Part shown: positions 16,548 to 24,679 of the stretch, in pieces
Numbering within the stretch: position 1 is the stretch's first letter
Layout of the letters: every line of letters begins with the position of its first letter
Source of the DNA: Paracoccaceae bacterium
Lineage (GTDB): Bacteria > Pseudomonadota > Alphaproteobacteria > Rhodobacterales > Rhodobacteraceae
Length of the DNA stretch: 62,776 bases
Assembly (NCBI GenBank): GCA_024742575.1
Contig: JANSYF010000014.1
Location: forward strand, 1 to 62,776
Direction: 5' to 3'
Program-made: the position numbers and the translations under genes
The notes under the pieces: generated by a model
Told to the model about the DNA's origin: nothing
The model's database searches: none
What the model saw: the letters and a program-made list of their open reading frames with translations, nothing else

Positions 16548-17858
16548 TCAGTAACGGTTCGCAATGGGCAATTCTTCCGCCGGGAAGAGACTGATCACTT
16601 CACAGCCGGTTTCGGTCACGACCACCTCTTCTTCGATCCGGGCAGCGGAATAGCCATCGGTTGCGGGGCAATAGGTTTCCAACGCAAAGACCATACCGGT
16701 CTTGATTTCCATCGGGTGATCCATGCTGACCGCACGACTGATGATGGGCCGTTCATGCAGCGCCAGACCAAGTCCATGTCCGAACTGCAGGCCAAAGGCC
16801 TGATCTTCGTTGTCAAAACCAAGCGACTGTGCCGTTGGCCAGACCTCGGCCACCTTGTCTGTGGTCACACCCGGTTTGATCATCGCAATAGAGGCGTCGA
16901 TCCATTCACGCGCTTTCACATAGGCATCGTTTTGCGACGGCGTCGCGCGACCCACGTTGAAAGTCCGGTAATAGCAGGTCCGGTATCCTTGATACGACTG
17001 GAGAATATCAAAGAAAGCCTGATCGCCGGGGCGGATCAGACGGTCGGTAAAGTTGTGCGGATGCGGGTTGCAGCGCTCGCCGGAAATGGCGTTGATCGCC
17101 TCCACGTCGTCTGAACCCATTTCATAGAGCAACTTGTTGGACATCGCGACGATGTCGTTTTCGCGCACACCGGGTTTCAGCTCTTCGTAGATCATGTGGT
17201 AGACGCCATCGACCATGGCGGCCGCCTGCGTCAGAAGCTGGATTTCGTCCCAGTTCTTGATCTCGCGTGCAGCCAACATGATCTGCTGGCCATCTACCAC
17301 GTTGATGCCTTCTTCCAGCAGTGCGTGGAACATTGCCGTTTCGGCATAATCCACACCCACTGGCATATCCGCCATGCCTGCATCCTTGATCAATTGCGCG
17401 ATCATCTTGGCGTACTTGCGCATCAAGCCGAATTCCGGCGGGATGGTCCCGCGCATGCCGACCACGCCAGCCAAACAGTGATCCGGTTCCAGCCAATCCG
17501 AATAGCGCTTGTGATGCACAGCAGCAGAGCCGAAATCCCAGACATAGGGGGAATCGTCCCCTGTCAGCAGACAGAACCGGCACATCTTGTCCCGTTCCCA
17601 TTCGCCGATCTTGGTCGCGCTGACATAGCGGATGTTGTTGACATCAAACAGCAACAGCGACCCGGCATTAGAGTTTTGCAGGGATTGCCGGGTGCGCGCC
17701 AGACGATAGCGACGCAAGCGATCATGGTCGACGCGCTTTTCGAAATCGACCGAGGTGTGACCCCAAGCCGGGATTTTGTCACGCCATTCCCAATTGGTTT
17801 CAAGATCCTGCGGTGTCAGCAGGTTGGGCATCAGTGCATTGCCGGGGCGTTCGGACAT
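16548..17858 (-). CDS. M24 (pita-bread fold) metallopeptidase-family hydrolase with altered metal site
   Basis: A 436-residue Xaa-Pro peptidase/creatinase-fold protein. An N-terminal creatinase-like domain is followed by the M24 domain. Expected metal ligands are Asp, Asp, His, Glu, Glu. Here the first Asp (FFDIL), His (FGHGLG), Glu (FALETY) and Glu (ARIEEE) are present, but the second Asp, 11 residues after the first, is Cys (GYRTC). Related enzymes include aminopeptidase P, ectoine hydrolase DoeA, creatinase and DMSP lyase DddP, so a non-peptide substrate is likely. ATG 17858 has GGAGT at good spacing, which decides it over an upstream ATG. Confidence 0.85.
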   Translation of the reverse strand: MSERPGNALMPNLLTPQDLETNWEWRDKIPAWGHTSVDFEKRVDHDRLRRYRLARTRQSLQNSNAGSLLLFDVNNIRYVSATKIGEWERDKMCRFCLLTGDDSPYVWDFGSAAVHHKRYSDWLEPDHCLAGVVGMRGTIPPEFGLMRKYAKMIAQLIKDAGMADMPVGVDYAETAMFHALLEEGINVVDGQQIMLAAREIKNWDEIQLLTQAAAMVDGVYHMIYEELKPGVRENDIVAMSNKLLYEMGSDDVEAINAISGERCNPHPHNFTDRLIRPGDQAFFDILQSYQGYRTCYYRTFNVGRATPSQNDAYVKAREWIDASIAMIKPGVTTDKVAEVWPTAQSLGFDNEDQAFGLQFGHGLGLALHERPIISRAVSMDHPMEIKTGMVFALETYCPATDGYSAARIEEEVVVTETGCEVISLFPAEELPIANRY

Positions 17859-17929
17859 GGGATTACTCCTTACGGGTGCAGCGATGTGCACCCGGTGTGT
17901 TACGAAAAAGGCTGAAAAGTTGGGGTGGT

Positions 17930-18739
17930 CTACTTGGTGACCCAGCCCCCATCGATCGAGATCATCTGACCCGTCATGTAATCGCTGTCATCGCTGGCCA
18001 GAAAAGACGCAGTGCCGATGATGTCCTTGGGATACGACACCCGCTTGATCACAAGCGCGCTGTCCACAATATCCTCATAGGCTTGGCCTTCGCGTTCCTT
18101 GAAACCGATCTCGACAAGGTCCTTGTCCAGTTGTTCCCAAAGCGGAGTGACCACGACGCCCGGCGCGTAGCCGTTGACGGTGATGTTGTGTTCGGCCAGA
18201 CCCAGCGCGCCGCATTCGGTGAGCGCGAGACAGCCGTATTTCGAGGTGCAATAGACCGTCACATCCACCAGCGGCTTTTTCGACGCAATTGAGCCCACGT
18301 TGATCAGCTTGTAGGGGTGATCCTCCATCGGGCCCTGGGCGATCATCTGGCGGGCGGTTTCCTGCATGCCCAGCCACATAGCCTTGGTGTTGACGTTCAT
18401 GATCATGTCCCAGTTGTCTTCATCGATATCCATGAAGAACCGGGGTTTGTTCAAACCTGCGTTGAACAGGCCCACGTTGATGGACCCAAAGGCTTTGACG
18501 GTGGCGGCCACGGCGGCTGCGTTGTCTTCGCGCTTGGTCACATCCATTCGGACCGCAATTGCCTTGCCATTGCCTTCGGCGTTGATGGCATCGGCAACCT
18601 GCTGTGCAGTGTCGCCGTCCAGATCACCAAGGCAGACGTTTGCACCTTGTGCTGCAAACGCGCGGGCGTTGGCCTCCCCCATGCCGCGTGCGGCACCGGT
18701 GATCAGGATGTTCTTACCTGTTAGGCGATTGGGGTCCAT
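17930..18739 (-). CDS. SDR family oxidoreductase (SDR 3, paralogue of SDR 4)
   Basis: A 269-residue classical SDR with TGAARGMG near 13-20 and YCTSK as the active-site Tyr-Lys. Its C-terminal part (WEQLDKDLVEIG, then DSDYMTGQ) matches the SDR encoded at 21862 on the other side of the regulator much more closely than the other SDRs here. That C-terminal pattern is seen in polyol and acetoin/butanediol-type dehydrogenases. ATG 18739 has a strong GGAGGAGA ribosome site. It lies 22 bp after the regulator gene in the same direction. Confidence 0.88.
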   Translation of the reverse strand: MDPNRLTGKNILITGAARGMGEANARAFAAQGANVCLGDLDGDTAQQVADAINAEGNGKAIAVRMDVTKREDNAAAVAATVKAFGSINVGLFNAGLNKPRFFMDIDEDNWDMIMNVNTKAMWLGMQETARQMIAQGPMEDHPYKLINVGSIASKKPLVDVTVYCTSKYGCLALTECGALGLAEHNITVNGYAPGVVVTPLWEQLDKDLVEIGFKEREGQAYEDIVDSALVIKRVSYPKDIIGTASFLASDDSDYMTGQMISIDGGWVTK

Positions 18740-18761
18740 GGTCTCTCCTCCTTTGTCGCGT

Positions 18762-20585
18762 CTATTCGCGGGGTTTTATCAAAACGTCTGCACGAGCTTG
18801 GGCACGGCGCAGCGTGTCGCGCGGCGATGAGATCCCGCGCAACATGTCGTGAAACTCTTCGCCACAGATCTGGATGATCTCGGCGATCTCGGGCACCGGG
18901 GGGCGCGGCCAGAATTGCAGCTCGTCACGCCAGGACATGCCGTCCACCGCCTCAAAAATCGGAGAGGCGCGGCGCACCTCCGGATCCGAACCGACGGAAT
19001 AGCGCGGGTTGGTGCGGCTGCCGTTCTGGACATACAGCTTTTGCGCCTCGGGCGAAGTGAAGACCTGCAAGGCCTCGACCGCTGCAGGAATACGCTCGGG
19101 CGACAGGTTGGCCGGAATGCCCATGGCATAACCGCCGACCGGGGCCACCGGCGTTGCCCCTGGCCCGGCTGGATGCGGTAGATACCCGGTCTGCCCATGC
19201 GCAGGCGAGGTTTCATCCAATTCAAAATAAGGTGCCAGCAGGGTGTAGCCATAGGCCATCGCCACACTGCCCGCCGCATAGGGGCGGACGCGCTCGTACC
19301 AAGACATCGACAGGATATCGGGCGGCGAATATTTGAGCAGGTCCAGCAGATATTCCGCCGCCTGCAAACCCGCCTCGGTGTCGATCGTCGGACGGTACCG
19401 GCGTTGGCTCAGGTGATCGGTGTCAAAGCCGCCCGCGAATTCCGGCAAATCCAACACCGGCTGGCCGAAATCCGCCATTGTCATGAGAACCGTATGTCCC
19501 AGCGCCGTGCCCCGTGCGGCGTTCCACGCGATACCGTAACGTCCGCGTTTGGGATCGTGCAGAAGGCTGGCAGCATGCAACAGCTTTTCGGTGGTGGTTG
19601 GTGGTTCCAACCCTGCTTCTGCGAATTGATCACGCCGATAGAACAAAAGTTCAGGTGTGGTCTGCGCAGGTACGCCGTAGGCGCGTGCGCCCCAGTGGGT
19701 GGCCCGCCACCCCGCAGTATGGAAATCAGCTGGATCAAGCCGCGACAAATCCATTGCTTCGTCCAGCGGCATAAGCACACCTTTTTCCGCGAACTCACCA
19801 ATCCAAGGCAGGTCCACTGCGATAATGTCGTATCGACTTGTTGGGCGCTCCGAATTGCGCAGAGCCTCTTCGCGCAGTCTGTCGATGGAAAACGCACGCT
19901 GATTGATCTGCGTGCCGACAACCTGTTCGAACTGCCGCTTAAGATGATCCATGACCATGAACGTCGGGTCGCCATGCACCAGAACACGAACGCCGCCCGA
20001 CACCTTGAGCGGTTCGCTGCGCACGGTTAGCGGCGGAATGGACTGGGCCGAGGCGTAGCTTCCGCCATAGTAATAGTCGCGCGCATCATCAGAACGGTGC
20101 TCGCCACCAAAGCGTTGTTCGGCAAGCCTGCGGACACGATCTGATACCTGCATCCACTGTGCCAGCAATTTGTCGCTGGGATGCATGGAATAGCTTTTGC
20201 CCGTCCGGGTGCGTGGACGCTGTTCAATCAGGCCTGCGTCGACCATGTCTTTGAGCCTGCGGGTCGCAGTTGCATAGGGCACACGGCTTGCCCCGATAAG
20301 CGAAGTGGGCGTGATCACCTTAGCACCGAAATGCCCCTGCATGAGATGTAGTGCCATGCGCAGATTTGGGTTGGGGGCGACAAGATCGATGGTGTCCTCA
20401 ACCTCGTCGCTGAGCGCCTCAAGAAAAGATACCATATCCAGCAATTCCGGTGCGCGACTGGCACCTGCCGGATGAGGATGGCTTTTTCCTGCGAGAGCGT
20501 TCATCAAGGGGTCTTTGTCCTTGTGTTTGGAGCGAGTGGGGCGTGCGGCAAATTTATCCGTTTTGGATTTTTCTGAACGCGACAT
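18762..20585 (-). CDS. Cytoplasmic regulator: winged-helix domain fused to an ABC-type solute-binding domain
   Basis: A 607-residue protein with two parts. Residues about 70-145 look like a winged helix-turn-helix of MarR/Lrp type (ITPTSLIGASRVPYATATRRLKDMVDAGLIEQR). Residues about 198-590 read as a family-1 extracellular solute-binding protein (MalE/sugar type), with FEQVVGT, YDIIAVDLPWIGEFA, YGVPAQTTPELLFYRRD and VAMAYGYTLLAPYF. There is no signal peptide or membrane helix; the N-terminus is strongly charged, so the binding domain must be cytoplasmic. The likely role is ligand-sensing transcription factor for the divergent ABC operon. ATG 20585 is preceded by GAGGG. The fusion is uncommon, and the family has no name I recognise. 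Confidence 0.8.
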   Translation of the reverse strand: MSRSEKSKTDKFAARPTRSKHKDKDPLMNALAGKSHPHPAGASRAPELLDMVSFLEALSDEVEDTIDLVAPNPNLRMALHLMQGHFGAKVITPTSLIGASRVPYATATRRLKDMVDAGLIEQRPRTRTGKSYSMHPSDKLLAQWMQVSDRVRRLAEQRFGGEHRSDDARDYYYGGSYASAQSIPPLTVRSEPLKVSGGVRVLVHGDPTFMVMDHLKRQFEQVVGTQINQRAFSIDRLREEALRNSERPTSRYDIIAVDLPWIGEFAEKGVLMPLDEAMDLSRLDPADFHTAGWRATHWGARAYGVPAQTTPELLFYRRDQFAEAGLEPPTTTEKLLHAASLLHDPKRGRYGIAWNAARGTALGHTVLMTMADFGQPVLDLPEFAGGFDTDHLSQRRYRPTIDTEAGLQAAEYLLDLLKYSPPDILSMSWYERVRPYAAGSVAMAYGYTLLAPYFELDETSPAHGQTGYLPHPAGPGATPVAPVGGYAMGIPANLSPERIPAAVEALQVFTSPEAQKLYVQNGSRTNPRYSVGSDPEVRRASPIFEAVDGMSWRDELQFWPRPPVPEIAEIIQICGEEFHDMLRGISSPRDTLRRAQARADVLIKPRE

Positions 20586-20637
20586 CAGATTCCCTCTAAA
20601 ATTGTCCAAAGTGGCATCCACAACATATGCGAAAAAA

Positions 20638-20650
20638 ATCCATCCTGGAT
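20638..20650. promoter_or_regulatory. Inverted repeat in the regulator/ABC divergent spacer, candidate operator
   Basis: ATCCA-N3-TGGAT is a perfect inverted repeat, with a further TGGAT half-site near 20667-20671 in the AT-rich stretch just downstream. It sits 53 bp upstream of the regulator start and 160 bp upstream of the binding-protein start, a natural place for control of both directions by the HTH-SBP regulator. Confidence 0.4.
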
Positions 20651-20809
20651 AAACATATATTCATTATGGATATTTTAGCTGACTGACGAAGGGTGTGTCG
20701 TGGTCAAAATGATTGCAGTCGTTCAGCGAAGGTGGCCCTGTGCCGTGGAGCGGTGCAAAGCGCCACCTTGGTCAAGCTGAAGACAAGAGGTTTAACGGGA
20801 GGACCCAAC

Positions 20810-21772
20810 ATGACACTTCGCAAGACACTTGCCATGACAACCGCGGCGACACTGGCCTTTACAGGCGCAGCCTTCGCGGACGGCCATGGAACCATGAAGA
20901 TCGGCATCACGCAGAACAACGTCGGTGTCGACAGCTACCAGACAACTTATGAAAAAGCCTTCATCGCCGCCGCCGAAGCCAACGACAAAGTTGAAGCCGT
21001 CGTGCTTGACGCGGGCGGTGACGTGGCGCGCCAGATTGCGCAGATGGAAGACCTGATCCAGCAGGAAGTCGACGCAATCATTATCTGGCCGACCAACGGC
21101 GAAGCGGTGATCCCTGCGGTGCGCAAGGCCCACAACGCAGGAATTCCGGTCATCGTCACCAATTCCAACATCGCCGAAGCCGGGTTTGACTTTGTCAAAT
21201 CGTTCTCCGGCCCGGACAACATCACCCAAGGATCGCGGTCGGCCGAGATCATGTGTGATCGCTTCAAAGCGTTGGGCATCGAAAACGAAGCCAAGGTTGT
21301 CCACATCACCGGCCAGCCCGGCTACACCACCGCCATCGAGCGCGCCAAGGGCTTTAACGACCGCCTGCCCGAGGTCTGCCCGAACGTCGAACAAATCGAC
21401 GAGCAGCCCGGCGACTGGAACCGTGAAAAGTCCCAGCAGGTGATGGAAGCGTTCCTTGTCAAATATGACGACATCGACGGCGTCTATTCCGGTGACGACA
21501 ACATGGGTGTTGGTGCCATGAACGCCGCAATCGCCGCGGGCCGCGAAGGCATCACCTTTGTGGGTGCCACCAACTTTGCCGTCGGTTACGAGGCGATGGA
21601 AGCGGGCACCTACTGGGGCTCGATCTACCAGTCGCCGGTGGATGACGCCGAAGCCGCGCTCAAGACCGCCATCGACGTGCTGAACGGCGAAGACGTTCCC
21701 TTCCTGAACTACTTCGACACGCCGAAGATCACCCAGGAAAACCAGAGCGAGTTCACCAAGCCGGTGTTCTAA
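20810..21772 (+). CDS. Sugar ABC transporter substrate-binding protein (RbsB-like, periplasmic)
   Basis: A 320-residue periplasmic binding protein of the ribose/galactose (cluster B) type. The signal peptide spans about 1-23 (TLAFTGAAFA end). The mature start KIGITQNNVGVDSYQTTYEKAF and the GGDVARQIAQMEDLIQQ region are typical of pentose/polyol binders. ATG 20810 follows a GGGAGGA ribosome site; longer in-frame extension lacks a signal sequence. It is the first gene of the rightward importer operon and is followed by a strong hairpin. The ligand is unknown. Confidence 0.93.
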   Translation: MTLRKTLAMTTAATLAFTGAAFADGHGTMKIGITQNNVGVDSYQTTYEKAFIAAAEANDKVEAVVLDAGGDVARQIAQMEDLIQQEVDAIIIWPTNGEAVIPAVRKAHNAGIPVIVTNSNIAEAGFDFVKSFSGPDNITQGSRSAEIMCDRFKALGIENEAKVVHITGQPGYTTAIERAKGFNDRLPEVCPNVEQIDEQPGDWNREKSQQVMEAFLVKYDDIDGVYSGDDNMGVGAMNAAIAAGREGITFVGATNFAVGYEAMEAGTYWGSIYQSPVDDAEAALKTAIDVLNGEDVPFLNYFDTPKITQENQSEFTKPVF

Positions 21773-21786
21773 TCCTGCCCTCACGG

Positions 21787-21816
21787 GCGCGGGGCATGGG
21801 ACACCATGCCCCGCGC
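21787..21816 (+). other. Strong stem-loop after the ABC binding-protein gene
   Basis: A perfect 13 bp stem (GCGCGGGGCATGG at 21787-21799 with its complement at 21804-21816) and a 4-nt loop, 14 bp after the binding-protein stop. No U tract follows, so it more likely stabilises the upstream transcript or attenuates than fully terminates. This would make the periplasmic protein more abundant than the permeases. Confidence 0.65.
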
Positions 21817-21861
21817 AGTATTCCTGCATAATAAATAACAAGACTATTTAGGGAGGCATGC

Positions 21862-22653
21862 ATGGGACGTGTGTCTGATCGCGTCTGCATCGTGACAGGT
21901 GCCGGCCGGGGCATTGGCCGCGCCATAGGCGAGGCCCTTCTGGCTGAAGGCGCAAAAGTCTGCTTTGCCGACATCAACGGTGACGCGGTCAGCGATGTAG
22001 CCAAAGCCGCATCCAGCGCAGGCCATGCTGGTCGGGCCACTTGGGCACAGGTGGACGTGACCAACCGTGGGCAAGTGCGCGCCATGGTCGCCCATACGGT
22101 CGAAACCTATGGCCGCCTTGATGTGAAATTCAACAATGCCGGCGTCAACAAACCGATGAATTTCATGGAAGTGACCGAAGAGAACTGGAATTTCATCATG
22201 GACGTCAACGGGCTGGGCTGCATGATCGGCATGCAAGAAGCCGCCCGCCAGATGATAGCGCAGGGCAGCGGTGGCAAGATCGTCAACACGGCCTCAATCG
22301 CCAGTCGTCAGGGCTTTGACAATGTCGCCCCTTATTGCGCGTCAAAATTCGCCGTGGTCGCACTGACTCAGTCGGGTGCGCGAGATTTGGCCAAGCATGA
22401 TATCACCGTCACAGGCTTTGCGCCCGGTGTGGTGGCGACCGAAATGTGGGAACAGGTCGATCAAGACCTGATGGACATCGGTGCCGCTGAACGTCCGGGA
22501 CAGGCGATGGAAGAATTTTCGTCCGAGATCCTAAAGGGCCGCGTGGCCCAGCCGGGGGATATTACGGGCACAACGACGTTCCTTGCGTCGAAAGACAGCG
22601 ATTACATGACCGGGCAGATCGTGATGATCGACGGTGGTATGACGCTGGTCTGA
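21862..22653 (+). CDS. SDR family oxidoreductase (SDR 4, inside the ABC operon)
   Basis: A 263-residue classical SDR with TGAGRGIG near 11-18, NNAG near 90 and YCASK as catalytic pair. C-terminal WEQVDQDLMDIG and DSDYMTGQ show it is a paralogue of SDR 3 (17930) across the regulator. It starts after a GGGAGG ribosome site and lies between the binding-protein and permease genes, so the first catabolic oxidation is co-produced with import. A polyol or hydroxyl-sugar substrate is the simplest reading. Confidence 0.9.
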   Translation: MGRVSDRVCIVTGAGRGIGRAIGEALLAEGAKVCFADINGDAVSDVAKAASSAGHAGRATWAQVDVTNRGQVRAMVAHTVETYGRLDVKFNNAGVNKPMNFMEVTEENWNFIMDVNGLGCMIGMQEAARQMIAQGSGGKIVNTASIASRQGFDNVAPYCASKFAVVALTQSGARDLAKHDITVTGFAPGVVATEMWEQVDQDLMDIGAAERPGQAMEEFSSEILKGRVAQPGDITGTTTFLASKDSDYMTGQIVMIDGGMTLV

Positions 22654-22692
22654 CCCGCACGACCATAAGCCTGCGATCTTTGGGAGGAGTTC

Positions 22693-23667
22693 ATGGCCAC
22701 ACTGACGAAACAGCAGATCGGAACCGTTTTGGCGAAACAGGGCATCCTGATCGCCTTTGCGGTATTCATGGTCGCCTTCACCCTCGCCAATTCGAAATTC
22801 ATCAGCGTTGACAACCTGTTCAGCGTGGTGCGGTCCTCGGCCATTCTGGGGGTCATGGCCCTTGGGGTGACGTTTGTGGTGATCAGCGGCAATCTGGATC
22901 TGTCGGTTGGCTCCATGATGTCGTTTTCGACAATCGTGGTGCTGGATCTGCATGATCAGATAGGCCCGGCCCTTGCGATTCCGGCGATGTTCGCCATGAC
23001 GCTAAGTCTAGGGGCGTTCATAGGCTTTCTGGTGGGTTACCTCAGGCTCAATTCCCTGATTGTGACACTTGGCATGCTGTCTGCCATCCATGGGCTGACG
23101 CTCACCTATTCAGGCGGGCAGAACATGGATATCGCTGACAAAGAAGGCACTTGGTTCAGCGTATTTGGCCAAGGCTCGGCTTTGGGTATCCCAGTGCCCA
23201 TCCTGATCTTTGTCGCTTTGGCCGCCCTGTTGGGCGTTGTGCTGGCCAAGACACCCTTTGGACGCAAAGTTTACGCCGTAGGTGGCAATGGCACCGCAGC
23301 GACCTTTTCTGGCATTCGGCGGGCACGCACAGTCTTTGCCTGCTACATCATCTCGGCCTTCTGCGTGGCCACAGCCGGACTGATCCAAGCCAGCCGCTCG
23401 CTTGGTTCGCAAAACACCGTCGGTCAAGGGTTGGAGCTTGAGGTTCTGGCCGCAGTCATCCTTGGTGGTGCATCGCTGCTGGGTGGTTCTGGCACGATCT
23501 TCAAAACGGTGATTGGCGTGCTGATCTTGGGTTTCATCCAGAATGGGCTGCTTCTGATCGGGCTTCAATTCTACGTCCAGTTTGTTGTGACGTGGGTCAT
23601 CATCATCCTTGCGGTCTGGCTGGATATTGCAGCCAAGCGCGGCAAGCTCTTGTCGTCGATCGCGTGA
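22693..23667 (+). CDS. Sugar ABC transporter permease 1 (RbsC-like)
   Basis: A 324-residue membrane protein with about 8-10 helices of the branched-chain/ribose permease family. The motif SGNLDLSVGSMM near residue 57 and the LGGASLLGGSGT segment near 258 are typical RbsC signatures. It is paired with the second permease just downstream, so the channel is a heterodimer. GGGAGG precedes the start. Confidence 0.92.
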   Translation: MATLTKQQIGTVLAKQGILIAFAVFMVAFTLANSKFISVDNLFSVVRSSAILGVMALGVTFVVISGNLDLSVGSMMSFSTIVVLDLHDQIGPALAIPAMFAMTLSLGAFIGFLVGYLRLNSLIVTLGMLSAIHGLTLTYSGGQNMDIADKEGTWFSVFGQGSALGIPVPILIFVALAALLGVVLAKTPFGRKVYAVGGNGTAATFSGIRRARTVFACYIISAFCVATAGLIQASRSLGSQNTVGQGLELEVLAAVILGGASLLGGSGTIFKTVIGVLILGFIQNGLLLIGLQFYVQFVVTWVIIILAVWLDIAAKRGKLLSSIA

Positions 23668-23677
23668 GGAGGACGTC

Positions 23678-24679
23678 ATGAAACCGGGAACACTCTCCAA
23701 GGCTTTGAAAAGCGGAGCGATCTGGGGCTTCATCGTGCTCGAGCTGATCTTTTTCTCGATCGCGGGCGAATACCTGTCGCTGTCGGATAAAGCGTTCATG
23801 GATTGGGAAAACATGCTGCTTTTGCTTAAGCAGTCGGCCCCTATCGGGATCATCGCGATGGGCATGACCATTGTCATGATCAACGGCAATATCGACCTAT
23901 CCGTCGGCGCGACCTATGCCATCGCGGCGATTGTCCTGCTGGAAAGTATGACTTGGCCCATCTTTGCCGGGCTTGGCGACATGGTGATCCCGGTTGCGTG
24001 GCTGCTGGCGCTGCTGGTGGGCACGTGTCTGGGCGCATTGAACGGGTTGATCGTGTGGAAGACAGGCGTCGATGCCTTCATCGTGACACTGGGATCCATG
24101 CTGGGCTTTCGTGGCATCGTGTTCATGTTCAACGGGGAAAACCCCACCAGCCACCTGAACTGGACGCTGGTAGATTTTGCCGAGGCCGAGTTTCTGAGTC
24201 TGGCCACGGCGTCTTGGTTCCTGCTGGCGGTCACGCTGGTGATCTGGTTCGTGATGGCCAAGACGGTCCACGGGCGCAACGCCTATGCCATCGGCGACAA
24301 CCGCGAAGCGGCGGTCAATGCAGGCATCCGGGTCGGGCCACACATGATGGTCAACTTTGCGATCATCGGCTTTCTGGCGGCACTTTCGGCAGTGGTGTTC
24401 TATTCCGAGTCCGGCTCGGTCAACCCCAATGACGGTCAGCTTTACGAGCTTTGGGTGATCACCGCCGTCGTCCTCGGCGGGACCAAGATCACCGGCGGCG
24501 CGGGCAGCGTGATCGGCACCTTTGGCGGCGTGATCGCCATTCAGCTTCTGCGCAAGGGGCTGGGACATATTGGTGCCGACACCTCGACCGTGAACCTTGT
24601 GATCGGGTTGATCCTGATCGTGGTGCTGATCCTTGATCGTCAATTGAACGTCAAAGGCAAAGAGGAGCTGAAGGTATGA
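23678..24679 (+). CDS. Sugar ABC transporter permease 2 (RbsC-like)
   Basis: A 333-residue permease with the INGNIDLSVGATYA and LGGTKITGGAGSVIG motifs of the family and about ten hydrophobic helices. The start at 23678 follows a GGAGGA ribosome site 10 bp after the first permease stop; an earlier in-frame start would overlap that gene. The 3' end overlaps the ATPase gene by 4 bp. Confidence 0.92.
   Translation: MKPGTLSKALKSGAIWGFIVLELIFFSIAGEYLSLSDKAFMDWENMLLLLKQSAPIGIIAMGMTIVMINGNIDLSVGATYAIAAIVLLESMTWPIFAGLGDMVIPVAWLLALLVGTCLGALNGLIVWKTGVDAFIVTLGSMLGFRGIVFMFNGENPTSHLNWTLVDFAEAEFLSLATASWFLLAVTLVIWFVMAKTVHGRNAYAIGDNREAAVNAGIRVGPHMMVNFAIIGFLAALSAVVFYSESGSVNPNDGQLYELWVITAVVLGGTKITGGAGSVIGTFGGVIAIQLLRKGLGHIGADTSTVNLVIGLILIVVLILDRQLNVKGKEELKV

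Noticed and set aside
20792..21841. Leftward 349-residue open frame
   Set aside because: It lies wholly antisense to the ABC binding-protein gene and its translation is low in family features; a by-product of high GC.
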